Assembly (NCBI RefSeq): GCF_038442745.1
Contig: NZ_JARVCN010000025.1
Location: 1 to 15,820 of the forward strand
Direction: 5' to 3'
Source: Crocosphaera sp038442745
GTDB lineage: Bacteria; Cyanobacteriota; Cyanobacteriia; Cyanobacteriales; Microcystaceae
Length of the DNA stretch: 15,820 nucleotides
Part shown: positions 1-6,978 of the stretch, piece after piece
Layout of the letters: every line of letters begins with the position of its first letter
Numbering within the stretch: position 1 is the stretch's first letter
Notes under the pieces: model-generated
Seen by the model: only the letters and a program-made list of their open reading frames with translations
Told to the model about the DNA's origin: nothing
Databases searched by the model: none
Translations under genes and position numbers: made by a program

Positions 1-50
1 CCAAAAATGGATAACTTTTAATCATACCATGAAACACTTTTGCAAGAGGT
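1..50. mobile_element. Possible insertion-sequence end abutting the broken phosphoketolase gene
   Basis: Read on the minus strand, phosphoketolase coding sequence runs to a His codon, meets TAG, and continues as GACCTCTTGCAAAAGTG and further sequence. None of this resembles phosphoketolase in any frame. The switch is abrupt and the new sequence resembles terminal inverted repeats of IS5-like elements as I remember them. No transposase is visible because the window ends here. A deletion or other rearrangement junction is equally possible. The IS identity is inference only. Confidence 0.35.
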
Positions 51-473
51 CTAATGACTACCAATGCCACCGGGGAAAGAAAATTGTTTGAAAAAGGCTT
101 TCATTCCTTCTTCATCTTCACTTTTTTCTGGATAAACTTCTGAGTAGGTTCCTTCTAAGTAAACAGGTCCCAAAATCCCAGGCGCGCCGTGACCCGGACC
201 TGCCATATAAACAACATCTAGATCGTGTTTTTTGATGAGACGATTAAGATGGATATAGATAAAACTTAAGCCAGGACTCGATCCCCAATGACCTAATAAA
301 CGGTTTTTAACGTGGGCTTCTGTTAGGGGTTCTTTAAGTAAAGGATTATCTTTTAGATAAATCATCCCCACTGCTAAATAGTTACAAGCGCGCCAGTAAG
401 CATGAATTTTTTTCAATTCTTCGGGAGATAGGGGAGTCTCTTGTCCTTGGGTTTTATCGGGTGTTGCAACCAT
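51..473 (-). pseudogene. xfp: Phosphoketolase, N-terminal fragment (truncated)
   Basis: The 140 residues match the N-terminal thiamine-diphosphate domain of xylulose-5-phosphate/fructose-6-phosphate phosphoketolase. That enzyme cleaves these sugar phosphates with phosphate to give acetyl phosphate. Visible family signatures are HAYWRACNYLAVGMIYL (about 25-41), LLGHWGSSPGLSFIY (about 59-73), AGPGHGAPG (about 91-99), LEGTYSEVYP (about 106-115) and FSFPGGIGSH at the end. The family is about 790-800 residues long and continues after this His into a conserved PETPGS..EGGELGY segment. Here a stop follows at once and the downstream bases do not encode it in any frame. The start ATG at 473 has GGAG nine bases upstream. 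The fragment lacks most of the active site and is almost certainly inactive. A second intact copy elsewhere in the genome cannot be excluded. Confidence 0.85.
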
Positions 474-572
474 TATTTATAACTCCAATAGTGTCTTATC
501 TTTGGGTATTTAACAGGTTGAAATATTGATATTTTTCCTGCTAATGAAGTCATCTTTAAAGACTTACGGTCT

Positions 573-602
573 ATTATAATACTTTAATAATGATAGAATG
601 AA
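573..602 (-). promoter_or_regulatory. Candidate sigma70-type promoter for the phosphoketolase fragment
   Basis: On the minus strand a perfect TATAAT (578 down to 573) lies about 100 bases before the phosphoketolase ATG. A weak -35 match, TTCATT (602 down to 597), lies 18 bases further upstream. The region is very AT-rich, so a chance match is possible. It is the best promoter-like element between 474 and 701. Confidence 0.3.
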
Positions 603-701
603 TTAATATTTTATTTTTTTTTTAAATATTGTTTTTTTACCTTAACTTCTTGTTAATCTCATCTGGATATTTAAGTTACTATCTATCCTTGATTTTAAAT
701 T

Positions 702-1310
702 CTAAATTCTCAATTTTGCTCTAAATTCTTTCATCGCTAAACGAGGGTTAGGATGATTAATAAATTGACAAAGTAGATTAATATTTAGTTCGGGTAAAAG
801 TTGGCTTGTTTCTTTGGGAGAATATTGTTCATTTTCCAGACAATAAATATCAAGTTGATCGTTTTGCCATAACCAAACTTCTTTAACTTCCAAACGACGA
901 TAAACTTCTAAAACTTTGATACTACCACTGGTAACAATAATTTCAATGGCCAGATCGGGAAATTCTTTTTCTGTTTGTAAGCAATAACATTCATCAGGTT
1001 CTTTTCCAGCTTCTCCTTTTCTTGCTATTAACGTTGTGGAACCCAGTCCCCAAAAGTCAATTTCTGCTATTTCTAAATACACTTCTAATAATCGACCAAT
1101 GTTTTTCTTACTAACTTCATGACGGCGACTCGGCGACATAATTTCTAATACTCCTTGTAAGTAAATTGTTCGATAAGCACCACTATCTCCCAAGGATTCT
1201 AAAAATTGTTCGTATTCTTGCCAAGAAACATCGGTTAAAATTAAGCGTTGTTCACAGTCATCATGGGATGTTTTAAGATTAGCCAGTTGCGGTAAAGAAA
1301 TTAAAGACAT
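702..1310 (-). CDS. Uma2-family (DUF820) PD-(D/E)XK nuclease-fold protein
   Basis: A 202-residue protein of the Uma2/DUF820 family, which is greatly expanded in cyanobacteria. It has a restriction-endonuclease-like fold and its biological role is unsettled. Visible features are the YLQGVLEIMSPS strand-turn (about 50-61), the helix RRHEVSKKNIGRLL, and the core FPDLAIEI (Asp119, Glu123). Next comes IKVLEVYRRLEVKEVWLW, where Lys132 is the likely catalytic lysine and the segment matches the usual K..EY...GV.EYW pattern. Length is typical (about 190-210). It is monocistronic and divergent from gap1, with no toxin or antitoxin partner beside it. No clear ribosome binding site precedes the ATG. Nuclease activity is inferred from the fold. 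Confidence 0.85.
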   Translation of the reverse strand: MSLISLPQLANLKTSHDDCEQRLILTDVSWQEYEQFLESLGDSGAYRTIYLQGVLEIMSPSRRHEVSKKNIGRLLEVYLEIAEIDFWGLGSTTLIARKGEAGKEPDECYCLQTEKEFPDLAIEIIVTSGSIKVLEVYRRLEVKEVWLWQNDQLDIYCLENEQYSPKETSQLLPELNINLLCQFINHPNPRLAMKEFRAKLRI

Positions 1311-1385
1311 AAATAATAAAATTAGATAGGTTATTCTTATAATAAAACTTAACCTTAGTCTAAGTTTGGTATACTTTTATTGATA

Positions 1386-1420
1386 TAGTGGTTAAAAAAG
1401 TTAATCTTTTTTAACTATTA
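1386..1420. repeat. AT-rich inverted repeat, 15-bp stem
   Basis: GTTAAAAAAG (1391-1400) and CTTTTTTAAC (1406-1415) form a perfect 10-bp stem around the 5-base loop TTAAT. The stem extends to 1386/1420 with three more Watson-Crick pairs and two G-T pairs. It lies 76 bases upstream of the Uma2 start and 213 bases upstream of gap1, at neither gene's end. It could be an operator, an RNA hairpin in a leader, or the terminator of an unseen short transcript. Confidence 0.6.
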
Positions 1421-1618
1421 GCTAAACTCGTGCATTATACACTCAATATATTAATTTTAACATTAAAATAAAGTTAATCTGGGAACAATATAAAAACTTT
1501 GTTGATATTGAGAGAATTCTGCAAAAAAATCTTACGATATGAATAATTAATCTTCCCGTCAATGGGATAAACAAACAGTATTATTTTTTCCCTTCAAGTT
1601 CAAAAATCGTTCATTTTT

Positions 1619-1624
1619 AAGGAG
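1619..1624 (+). promoter_or_regulatory. Ribosome binding site that fixes the GTG start of gap1
   Basis: AAGGAG lies eight bases before GTG at 1633. That GTG opens the conserved GAPDH N-terminus (MAKVKIGINGFGRIGR), so the non-ATG start is well supported. Confidence 0.75.
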
Positions 1625-1632
1625 TTTCCCTC

Positions 1633-2670
1633 GTGGCAAAAGTAAAAATTGGCATTAACGGGTTCGGCCGTATTGGTAGATTAGTTTTTCGCGCAGGTAT
1701 CAACAATCCTGATTTTGAATTTTTAGGCATCAACGATCTTGTTCCTGCCGAAAACATAGCCTATTTACTGAAATATGATTCCACTCACGGACGTTTTGAT
1801 GGCACAGTGGAAGCCAGAGAGGATGGTATCGTAGTCAATGGTAAATTCATTCCTTGTTTTGCCATTCGCAACCCCGAAGAATTACCTTGGGGACAAATTG
1901 GAATAGACTATGTAGTGGAGTCAACCGGTCTATTTACTACCCACGAAACTGCTAGCAAACACCTCAAAGCTGGTGCAAAACGAGTGGTTATTTCTGCGCC
2001 AACTAAAGATCCTGAAAGGGTAAATACTTTTGTTGTGGGAGTCAACGATCAAGACTACGATCCCAATAAAGATTATATCGTTTCCAACGCTAGTTGCACC
2101 ACCAACTGTTTAGCCCCTATTGCCAAAGTAATCAACGATAACTTTGGCTTAGCGGAAGGGTTAATGACCACAGTACACGCCATGACAGCCACTCAGCCCA
2201 CCGTAGATGGGCCTAGCAAGAAAGATTTACGGGGAGGACGAGGAGCAGCCCAAAACATCATCCCTGCGTCCACAGGGGCGGCTAAAGCGGTCACTCTGGT
2301 GATCCCTGAATTAAAGGGTAAGTTAACCGGTATGGCTTTACGAGTTCCTACTCCGGATGTTTCTGTGGTTGATCTAACTTTTAAAACCGAAAAAGCCACT
2401 AGTTATCAAGCTATTTGTGAAGCTATGAAAGCAGCCGCTTTGGGTGAGTTAAAAGGGGTGTTAGATTATACCGATGAAGATGTAGTTTCCATGGACTTTA
2501 ATGGGGATGCTCATTCTAGTATTTTCGATGCTCAAGCTGGTATGGAATTAAATTCTAACTTCTTTAAAGTCATTTCTTGGTATGACAATGAATGGGGTTA
2601 TTCTAATCGGATGTTAGATTTAATGAAAGTGATGCAAGCTAGAGAAGCAGAAGTTCTAGCTACTGTTTAA
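1633..2670 (+). CDS. gap1: Glyceraldehyde-3-phosphate dehydrogenase, Gap1 type
   Basis: A 345-residue cytosolic GAPDH that oxidises glyceraldehyde 3-phosphate to 1,3-bisphosphoglycerate with NAD+. The NAD-binding motif is INGFGRIGR (about 8-16). The segment GINDLVP places Asp35 where NAD-specific enzymes bind the adenosine ribose. The active site SNASCTTNC gives catalytic Cys155, with His182 in TTVHAMTATQ. The C-terminus has the WYDNEWGYSNR signature. The N-terminus and NDLVP segment resemble cyanobacterial Gap1 (glycolytic) rather than Gap2, the NADP-using Calvin-cycle enzyme. The start is GTG with a strong upstream AAGGAG. It is transcribed alone, and a hairpin repeat follows 12 bases after the stop. 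Assignment to Gap1 rests on remembered sequence similarity. Confidence 0.95.
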   Translation: MAKVKIGINGFGRIGRLVFRAGINNPDFEFLGINDLVPAENIAYLLKYDSTHGRFDGTVEAREDGIVVNGKFIPCFAIRNPEELPWGQIGIDYVVESTGLFTTHETASKHLKAGAKRVVISAPTKDPERVNTFVVGVNDQDYDPNKDYIVSNASCTTNCLAPIAKVINDNFGLAEGLMTTVHAMTATQPTVDGPSKKDLRGGRGAAQNIIPASTGAAKAVTLVIPELKGKLTGMALRVPTPDVSVVDLTFKTEKATSYQAICEAMKAAALGELKGVLDYTDEDVVSMDFNGDAHSSIFDAQAGMELNSNFFKVISWYDNEWGYSNRMLDLMKVMQAREAEVLATV

Positions 2671-2682
2671 GTCAGTTTCTTT

Positions 2683-2714
2683 TTGTGGAGACGTTACAGA
2701 AAACGTCTCTACAA
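2683..2714. repeat. Imperfect palindrome of the GTAGAGACGTT interspersed type
   Basis: TTGTGGAGACGTT (2683-2695) pairs with AACGTCTCTACAA (2702-2714) around a 6-base loop: 13 pairs, one of them G-T. Similar GTAGAGACGTT palindromes recur in intergenic DNA of many cyanobacteria. It sits 12 bases after the gap1 stop and could act as a transcript 3' hairpin, but no T-run follows, so a classical intrinsic terminator is unlikely. Confidence 0.7.
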
Positions 2715-2781
2715 TCTGTTAAATTTCAGATGTATTTATAGCAGTTCTCATGCTTTTGATGTACAGAGGTTATCACTTTGA

Positions 2782-2820
2782 TGCAGGAGGCAGTAGGCAG
2801 GGGGCAGGAGTTAGGTGTAC
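2782..2820. repeat. Heptanucleotide tandem repeat, GGCAGGA type, copy 1
   Basis: Consecutive heptads TGCAGGA, GGCAGTA, GGCAGGG and GGCAGGA run from 2782 to 2809, followed by GTTAGGTGTAC. This is the short tandemly repeated repetitive (STRR) kind known from cyanobacteria. A second copy lies at 10675-10702 with related flanks (GTTCTCA upstream, TGTAC downstream). It is 26 bases beyond the stop of the downstream kinase gene, on its 3' side. Confidence 0.7.
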
Positions 2821-2845
2821 CTTATGAGTCCAAGAAATGTTATAT

Positions 2846-4141
2846 TTAATTACCATGATAGTATATCCAATCTTGAATTTCTTTAGCTAACCAAGCACAT
2901 TCTTCTTCCTTGAGATTTTCTCCTATAATATAACTTCTTTTTTTTGTTCTAATTTTGACTTGATGATTGTTAGAATTCCCGTACAAAAATACCCCAATAA
3001 TTTCGTTATTTGAGCGATTAATAGATTGATAAGTTAATCCGAAAATAGTGCGTTGTATCTTAAAAGATTCTTCTAAGAAAACAACCCTCATATCTTTACA
3101 ATATTGATAAATAAATAATAAAACTAGCAGAGAAAAGGGAAAGAGTGTGAAGGTAATAACACCAACAGCACAAAGAGTCATGACTAATGATTTCTTCCCT
3201 AGCTTGTTGGCAACTTGGGAAGGTAAATATAACAATAGTCTATCTTTTCTTTTTGTGAGAATAAAACGACTGTATTTAGGTTGAGATAGTTTATTCTGAG
3301 AGTTGTCTACATCAATAATAGGATTTAAATCTTGTTTGTTTTGTAAAAATATCAAAGCTTCTTGTGCGGTTTGAAAGCGTTTTTCAATGGAGATATTAGT
3401 AACTTTTTCTAACCAAGAAACAAAGTAATTAGCAATATCAACCTTATCAGAAAATTGAATCTGAGAGTCTTTATGAGGCAAGTCAACAGGGGATATTCCT
3501 GTTAATAAATGGATTAAAGTTGCCCCTAATGCGTAAATATCTGAAGCGGGTACTGCTCTACCCCAAAACTGTTCTAAGGGAGCATAACCACTACTTCCCA
3601 CTACTGTAAATGTTACACCAGTCATGGCACCTTGTGCCTGTACTGCACCAAAATCTATTAAATAAATATGATTATCTTCTCCTAAAATTAAGTTACTGGG
3701 TTTAATATCTCGATGAATTACTAAAGGGTTTAATTCGTGTAAATAGACCAGTATTTCTAAAATTTCTAAGGCAATGTTATAGGTTTCTTCTTCGTTAAAA
3801 ATTTTTCCTCTTTCTAACAATTCCTGTAATGATTTACCTGGAATATAATCTTGTACCAAACCAAACCAAGCAATGCCATTTCCCAAGTCTTTATCTATGT
3901 CGAAATAGTCTCTATATGTAGGAATTCTCTTGTGGCAAAGGGACTGTAAAACTTCTGCTTCTCTTTCAAATAATTTTAACTCTTCCCATTGCATTTGAGG
4001 ACTAAATGCTAATAGTTTCAAGGTAATACTTTCTTGGGATAGTTGATCAATCGCTAACCAAGTTTGATGACCGGTTGCTGTGTGACCTAATCTTTCCTTG
4101 AGTTGGTATTTTTTAGCAATAATTTCGCCGATTTTAAACAT
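2846..4141 (-). CDS. Membrane-anchored Ser/Thr protein kinase (downstream gene of tandem pair)
   Basis: A 431-residue Hanks-type kinase. The ATP-anchoring Lys42 is in ITLKLLAF and a helix C Glu is in FEREAEVL (about 58-65). The catalytic loop HRDIKPSN has Asp145, and DFG lies at 163-165. The activation segment ends in SSGYAPLEQFWG (about 183-194). A Lys/Arg-rich linker leads to a hydrophobic stretch (about 318-347, one or two membrane passes). A C-terminal soluble module of about 80 residues ends in WLAKEIQDWI. The glycine loop is odd: LGHTATGHQTW lacks the middle glycine of GxGxxG. The kinase core aligns closely with the upstream paralogue at 4155-5654, and the two genes are 13 bp apart and presumably cotranscribed. 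The catalytic residues are intact, so activity is plausible. Targets are unknown. Confidence 0.9.
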   Translation of the reverse strand: MFKIGEIIAKKYQLKERLGHTATGHQTWLAIDQLSQESITLKLLAFSPQMQWEELKLFEREAEVLQSLCHKRIPTYRDYFDIDKDLGNGIAWFGLVQDYIPGKSLQELLERGKIFNEEETYNIALEILEILVYLHELNPLVIHRDIKPSNLILGEDNHIYLIDFGAVQAQGAMTGVTFTVVGSSGYAPLEQFWGRAVPASDIYALGATLIHLLTGISPVDLPHKDSQIQFSDKVDIANYFVSWLEKVTNISIEKRFQTAQEALIFLQNKQDLNPIIDVDNSQNKLSQPKYSRFILTKRKDRLLLYLPSQVANKLGKKSLVMTLCAVGVITFTLFPFSLLVLLFIYQYCKDMRVVFLEESFKIQRTIFGLTYQSINRSNNEIIGVFLYGNSNNHQVKIRTKKRSYIIGENLKEEECAWLAKEIQDWIYYHGN

Positions 4142-4154
4142 AATTTCAAATATC

Positions 4155-5654
4155 TTAATTTAACCAATCTTCAATTTCTTTGGCTAACCAAAGAGCTTCT
4201 TCTTCTGTTAATTGATTGCCTAGTTGATAAATCATTTTTCTTGTGTTAATTGTAACTTTATATTGATGGTATAAGTCATGAATAAAAATTCCTAAAATGT
4301 TTCTCTTAGATTCTTCTTCTTTATGGTACTCAAATCCGAATATTTTTTCTTGTATCTTTAGCGTTTCTTTATCTAACAATAAACAAGTTTTTGAACTTAC
4401 CCTACCGATGACATAAATTAATAAGATGACAAAAACCATTAAAAAACTCATCCCGCCCATTATTTCCAAAGATGCCATAATAAATGAAGGGTTTTGAATT
4501 ACAATTCCAGTAAAGATGAAAGAAAAGGGAATCAATAAAAGTCCCGACACTGTAATTAAAGGAATCATTTTTCTAATGCTTAAGTGATCAGAACTTAAAT
4601 TTATGTCCATTTCTAGTAATTTTTTCAAAGGTTTTAATTGAGAGGATGGAATCTGAAATTGTAAGGAATTACTAGTTTTGTCTAATTTTATTTTGGTGAT
4701 TAATTCTTTGCGTTTGTTCCCTGGCAATAAATTAGTTTTTCTTTTTCTATTAGAAACTTTTCCCGTTTTCAAAGCGGTTAATGCTTCCTTTGCGGTTGGA
4801 TAACGCTGAGATACTTTGATGTCAACTAAAGTTGTCAACCAATCTTTGAAGTTAGGATTAATTTTTTCTGAGTTTTTAAAATCAATTTGATAATCTTGGT
4901 TGTATAAATTTGTCGGGGAAATCCCAGTTAAAAGATGGATTAAGGTTGCTCCTAAAGCGTATAAATCAGAGGCAAAAACTGCCTTGCCCCAAAATTGTTC
5001 TAGAGGAGTGTAACCACTGGTTCCTACAACAGTAAAACTAATATTGGTAACCGAATTTTGTTCTTGAACTGTACCAAAATCAATCAAATAGATATTATTA
5101 TCTTCCCCCAAAATCAAATTACTAGGTTTAATGTCCCGATGCAAAATAGGCGGATTTAGTTCGTGCAAATAAATTAGTAGCTTAAGAACTTTAACAGCAA
5201 TTTGACGTACTTTTATCTCAGGAAATCGTTGTCCATCATCCAATAAATCCTGTAGAGATTTTCCTGGAATATAATCCTCCACTAAACCGAACCAAGGAAC
5301 CCCATTTCCTTGCTCTTGCGAAACTTCAAAATAGTTACGATAACAGGGAATAAAAGCATGATCTAATCCTTGTAAAACCTTAGCTTCTCGTTCAAATAAC
5401 TTAAACTGTTCCCAAGACAGTTGGGGATTAAAAGCTAATAATTTAACAGTTACTTTTTCATAAACCTTCGAGCGAAAAGCTTGATTTAAATCAAAAACAA
5501 ACTTTAACCAAGGTAATTCTTCTTTTTGCTCAGCGTATAAATCGATGGGAGAAAATAAATCATCCGCTAACCAAGTTTGATGACCAATAGCCGTTTTACC
5601 TAAAGCTTCTATGAGTCGATATCGTTGATAGAGAATATCCCCAACCTGAAACAT
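4155..5654 (-). CDS. Membrane-anchored Ser/Thr protein kinase (first gene of tandem pair)
   Basis: A 499-residue Hanks-type kinase paralogous to its downstream neighbour. Lys71 is in VTVKLLAF, Asp174 in HRDIKPSN, and DFG is at 192-194. GTSGYTPLEQFWGKA closes the activation segment. The glycine loop reads LGKTAIGHQTW, again without the middle glycine. Unlike the neighbour, about 32 extra residues (about 34-66, rich in charged and aromatic residues) separate beta strand 2 from the ATP-binding lysine. A basic linker (about 300-345) precedes two predicted membrane helices (about 363-386 and 393-417). The C-terminal module aligns with the other kinase from CLLLDKETLKIQEKIFGF to WLAKEIEDWLN. The gene diverges from bioU across 144 bp. 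No ribosome binding site is obvious. The C-terminal module may be a sensor or membrane-associated domain, but I cannot name it. Confidence 0.9.
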   Translation of the reverse strand: MFQVGDILYQRYRLIEALGKTAIGHQTWLADDLFSPIDLYAEQKEELPWLKFVFDLNQAFRSKVYEKVTVKLLAFNPQLSWEQFKLFEREAKVLQGLDHAFIPCYRNYFEVSQEQGNGVPWFGLVEDYIPGKSLQDLLDDGQRFPEIKVRQIAVKVLKLLIYLHELNPPILHRDIKPSNLILGEDNNIYLIDFGTVQEQNSVTNISFTVVGTSGYTPLEQFWGKAVFASDLYALGATLIHLLTGISPTNLYNQDYQIDFKNSEKINPNFKDWLTTLVDIKVSQRYPTAKEALTALKTGKVSNRKRKTNLLPGNKRKELITKIKLDKTSNSLQFQIPSSQLKPLKKLLEMDINLSSDHLSIRKMIPLITVSGLLLIPFSFIFTGIVIQNPSFIMASLEIMGGMSFLMVFVILLIYVIGRVSSKTCLLLDKETLKIQEKIFGFEYHKEEESKRNILGIFIHDLYHQYKVTINTRKMIYQLGNQLTEEEALWLAKEIEDWLN

Positions 5655-5798
5655 AATTTTAACAATTAATTTAGTATTTATTTTCTATTTATATATTAGT
5701 TGATGCCAAAAAAAGAAAAATAATTGATGAAAATTTATATTTCTCGGCACCACCAGCTTACATAATAGAAAAAGGTAATTATAAGAGACAGTTCAAGA

Positions 5799-6791
5799 AT
5801 GAGTAATCATCAGACCATGAAAGTTGGGATACTCGGATTCGGAGGCCTCGGACAAGCCGCTACCAAAGTTCTTGCGCCAAAACAGGAAATGAATTGGGTT
5901 GCAGCAGCGGATCTTAAGGGTTATGCTTATTGTGAAACAGGGCTAAACCCCCAAACAGCAATCACAACCTATAACCAACAAGGATCAATTGGTTATTTAG
6001 ACCCCTACGGAACCCTTAGCAACCATAGTATCAAAGACCTCTTAGAAACGTCCAAAGTAGACGGCTATTTCTTAGCCCTTCCTAACCTGCCTAATACCTT
6101 CATGGCTGATGTAGCTAGACAGTTTATCGCCTCTGGGTGGAAAGGGGTGTTAGTAGATGCCCTCAAGCGCACTAGTGCCGTTGAACAACTGCTACAATTA
6201 CAAGGGGAACTACAGTCCGCTGGCATAACCTACATGACAGGTTGTGGTGCAACCCCCGGACTGTTAACCGCCGCCGCCTCTGTGGCAGCCCAAAGCTATC
6301 ACGAAATTCACAATGTTAAGATAACGTTCGGTGTGGGTATTGCCAACTGGCAAGCCTATCGCGCCACCATCAGAGAAGATATTGCCCATCTACCCGGTTT
6401 TAGTGTGGATCAAGCCAAAGCCATGACTGACAGCGAAGTAGAAGCCTTCCTAGATCGCACCAATGGCATTCTAACCCTAGAAAACATGGAACACGCCGAT
6501 GACATTATGTTAGAGTTAGCTGGTATTTGTTCTCGTGATCGCGTTACAGTTGGAGGTGTGGTGGATACTCGTAACCCGAAAAAACCTTTAAGCACAAATG
6601 TTCAGATAACTGGGCGTACTTTTGAAGGAAAAATCTCTACCCATACCTTTACTCTAGGGGATGAAACTAGTATGGCTGCCAATGTTTGCGGACCAGCTTT
6701 TGGCTATCTCAAAGCAGGTTTATCTTTGCATCATCGTGGTATTCATGGTTTATTTACGGCGGCTGAAATCATGCCTTTATTTGTTAAATAA
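5799..6791 (+). CDS. bioU: BioU, single-turnover (suicide) enzyme of biotin synthesis
   Basis: A 330-residue protein of the saccharopine/homoserine dehydrogenase-like Rossmann superfamily that matches cyanobacterial BioU. BioU replaces BioA: it makes the diaminopelargonate-type precursor of dethiobiotin from 8-amino-7-oxononanoate, giving up the side-chain nitrogen of its own lysine (Lys124 in the Synechocystis protein) and using NAD(P)H and CO2. Here the Rossmann loop is ILGFGGLGQA (about 11-20). VDALKRTSAVEQ places Lys123 at the matching position. TGCGATPGLLTAAA lies near 147-160. The length is as expected. The ATG at 5799 is used; a second in-frame ATG is six codons later. No other biotin gene adjoins it. 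The gene is commonly annotated only as an oxidoreductase. The BioU call rests on recalled family sequence and the lysine position. Confidence 0.8.
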   Translation: MSNHQTMKVGILGFGGLGQAATKVLAPKQEMNWVAAADLKGYAYCETGLNPQTAITTYNQQGSIGYLDPYGTLSNHSIKDLLETSKVDGYFLALPNLPNTFMADVARQFIASGWKGVLVDALKRTSAVEQLLQLQGELQSAGITYMTGCGATPGLLTAAASVAAQSYHEIHNVKITFGVGIANWQAYRATIREDIAHLPGFSVDQAKAMTDSEVEAFLDRTNGILTLENMEHADDIMLELAGICSRDRVTVGGVVDTRNPKKPLSTNVQITGRTFEGKISTHTFTLGDETSMAANVCGPAFGYLKAGLSLHHRGIHGLFTAAEIMPLFVK

Positions 6792-6794
6792 TGG

Positions 6795-6829
6795 ACATAG
6801 CAGTCAGCCTTTAGCCATCAGCCCTCAAA
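6795..6829. repeat. Heptanucleotide repeat ending in AGC
   Basis: Four successive heptads, ACATAGC, AGTCAGC, CTTTAGC and CATCAGC (6795-6822), share the 3' end AGC. CCTCAAA follows and forms CCCT-CAA-AGGG with the next bases. The tract starts three bases after the bioU stop. It is a different heptad family from those at 2782 and 9239. Confidence 0.55.
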
Positions 6830-6978
6830 GGGCATAATGGGAGACTCAAACCCCAATCAACCCACATCCCTAAATTTTCAAATAGCGATGCGGTCTGTGA
6901 AGGAACCCGTACCAAGAGATAGTGTGAGAAGCGAAACTCGCTGATCTTAGCCGATAGCTTGTTAATAATCGATAATTG

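Larger units (their letters stand above)
1311..1632. other. Divergent intergenic region between the Uma2 gene and gap1
   Basis: 322 bases, strongly AT-rich, containing no recognisable gene. It holds the long inverted repeat at 1386-1420, a smaller palindrome (ATTTTAA at 1454-1460 and TTAAAAT at 1463-1469, two-base loop) and the gap1 ribosome binding site. TATACT (1370-1375) and TATAAA (1489-1494) resemble -10 boxes, but neither has a convincing -35 partner, so I do not assign the gap1 promoter. Confidence 0.6.

Noticed and set aside
2193..2399. Minus-strand ORF inside gap1
   Set aside because: It lies wholly within the conserved GAPDH coding sequence and matches nothing.
2782..2820. Heptad repeats as a CRISPR array
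   Set aside because: The units are 7 bases, directly adjacent and have no spacers.
6909..6922. NtcA-like box GTA-N8-TAG upstream of narB
   Set aside because: It misses the consensus GTAN8TAC by one base and no -10 box lies at the expected distance of about 22 bases. The nearest (TAATAAT near 6963) is about 40 bases away.
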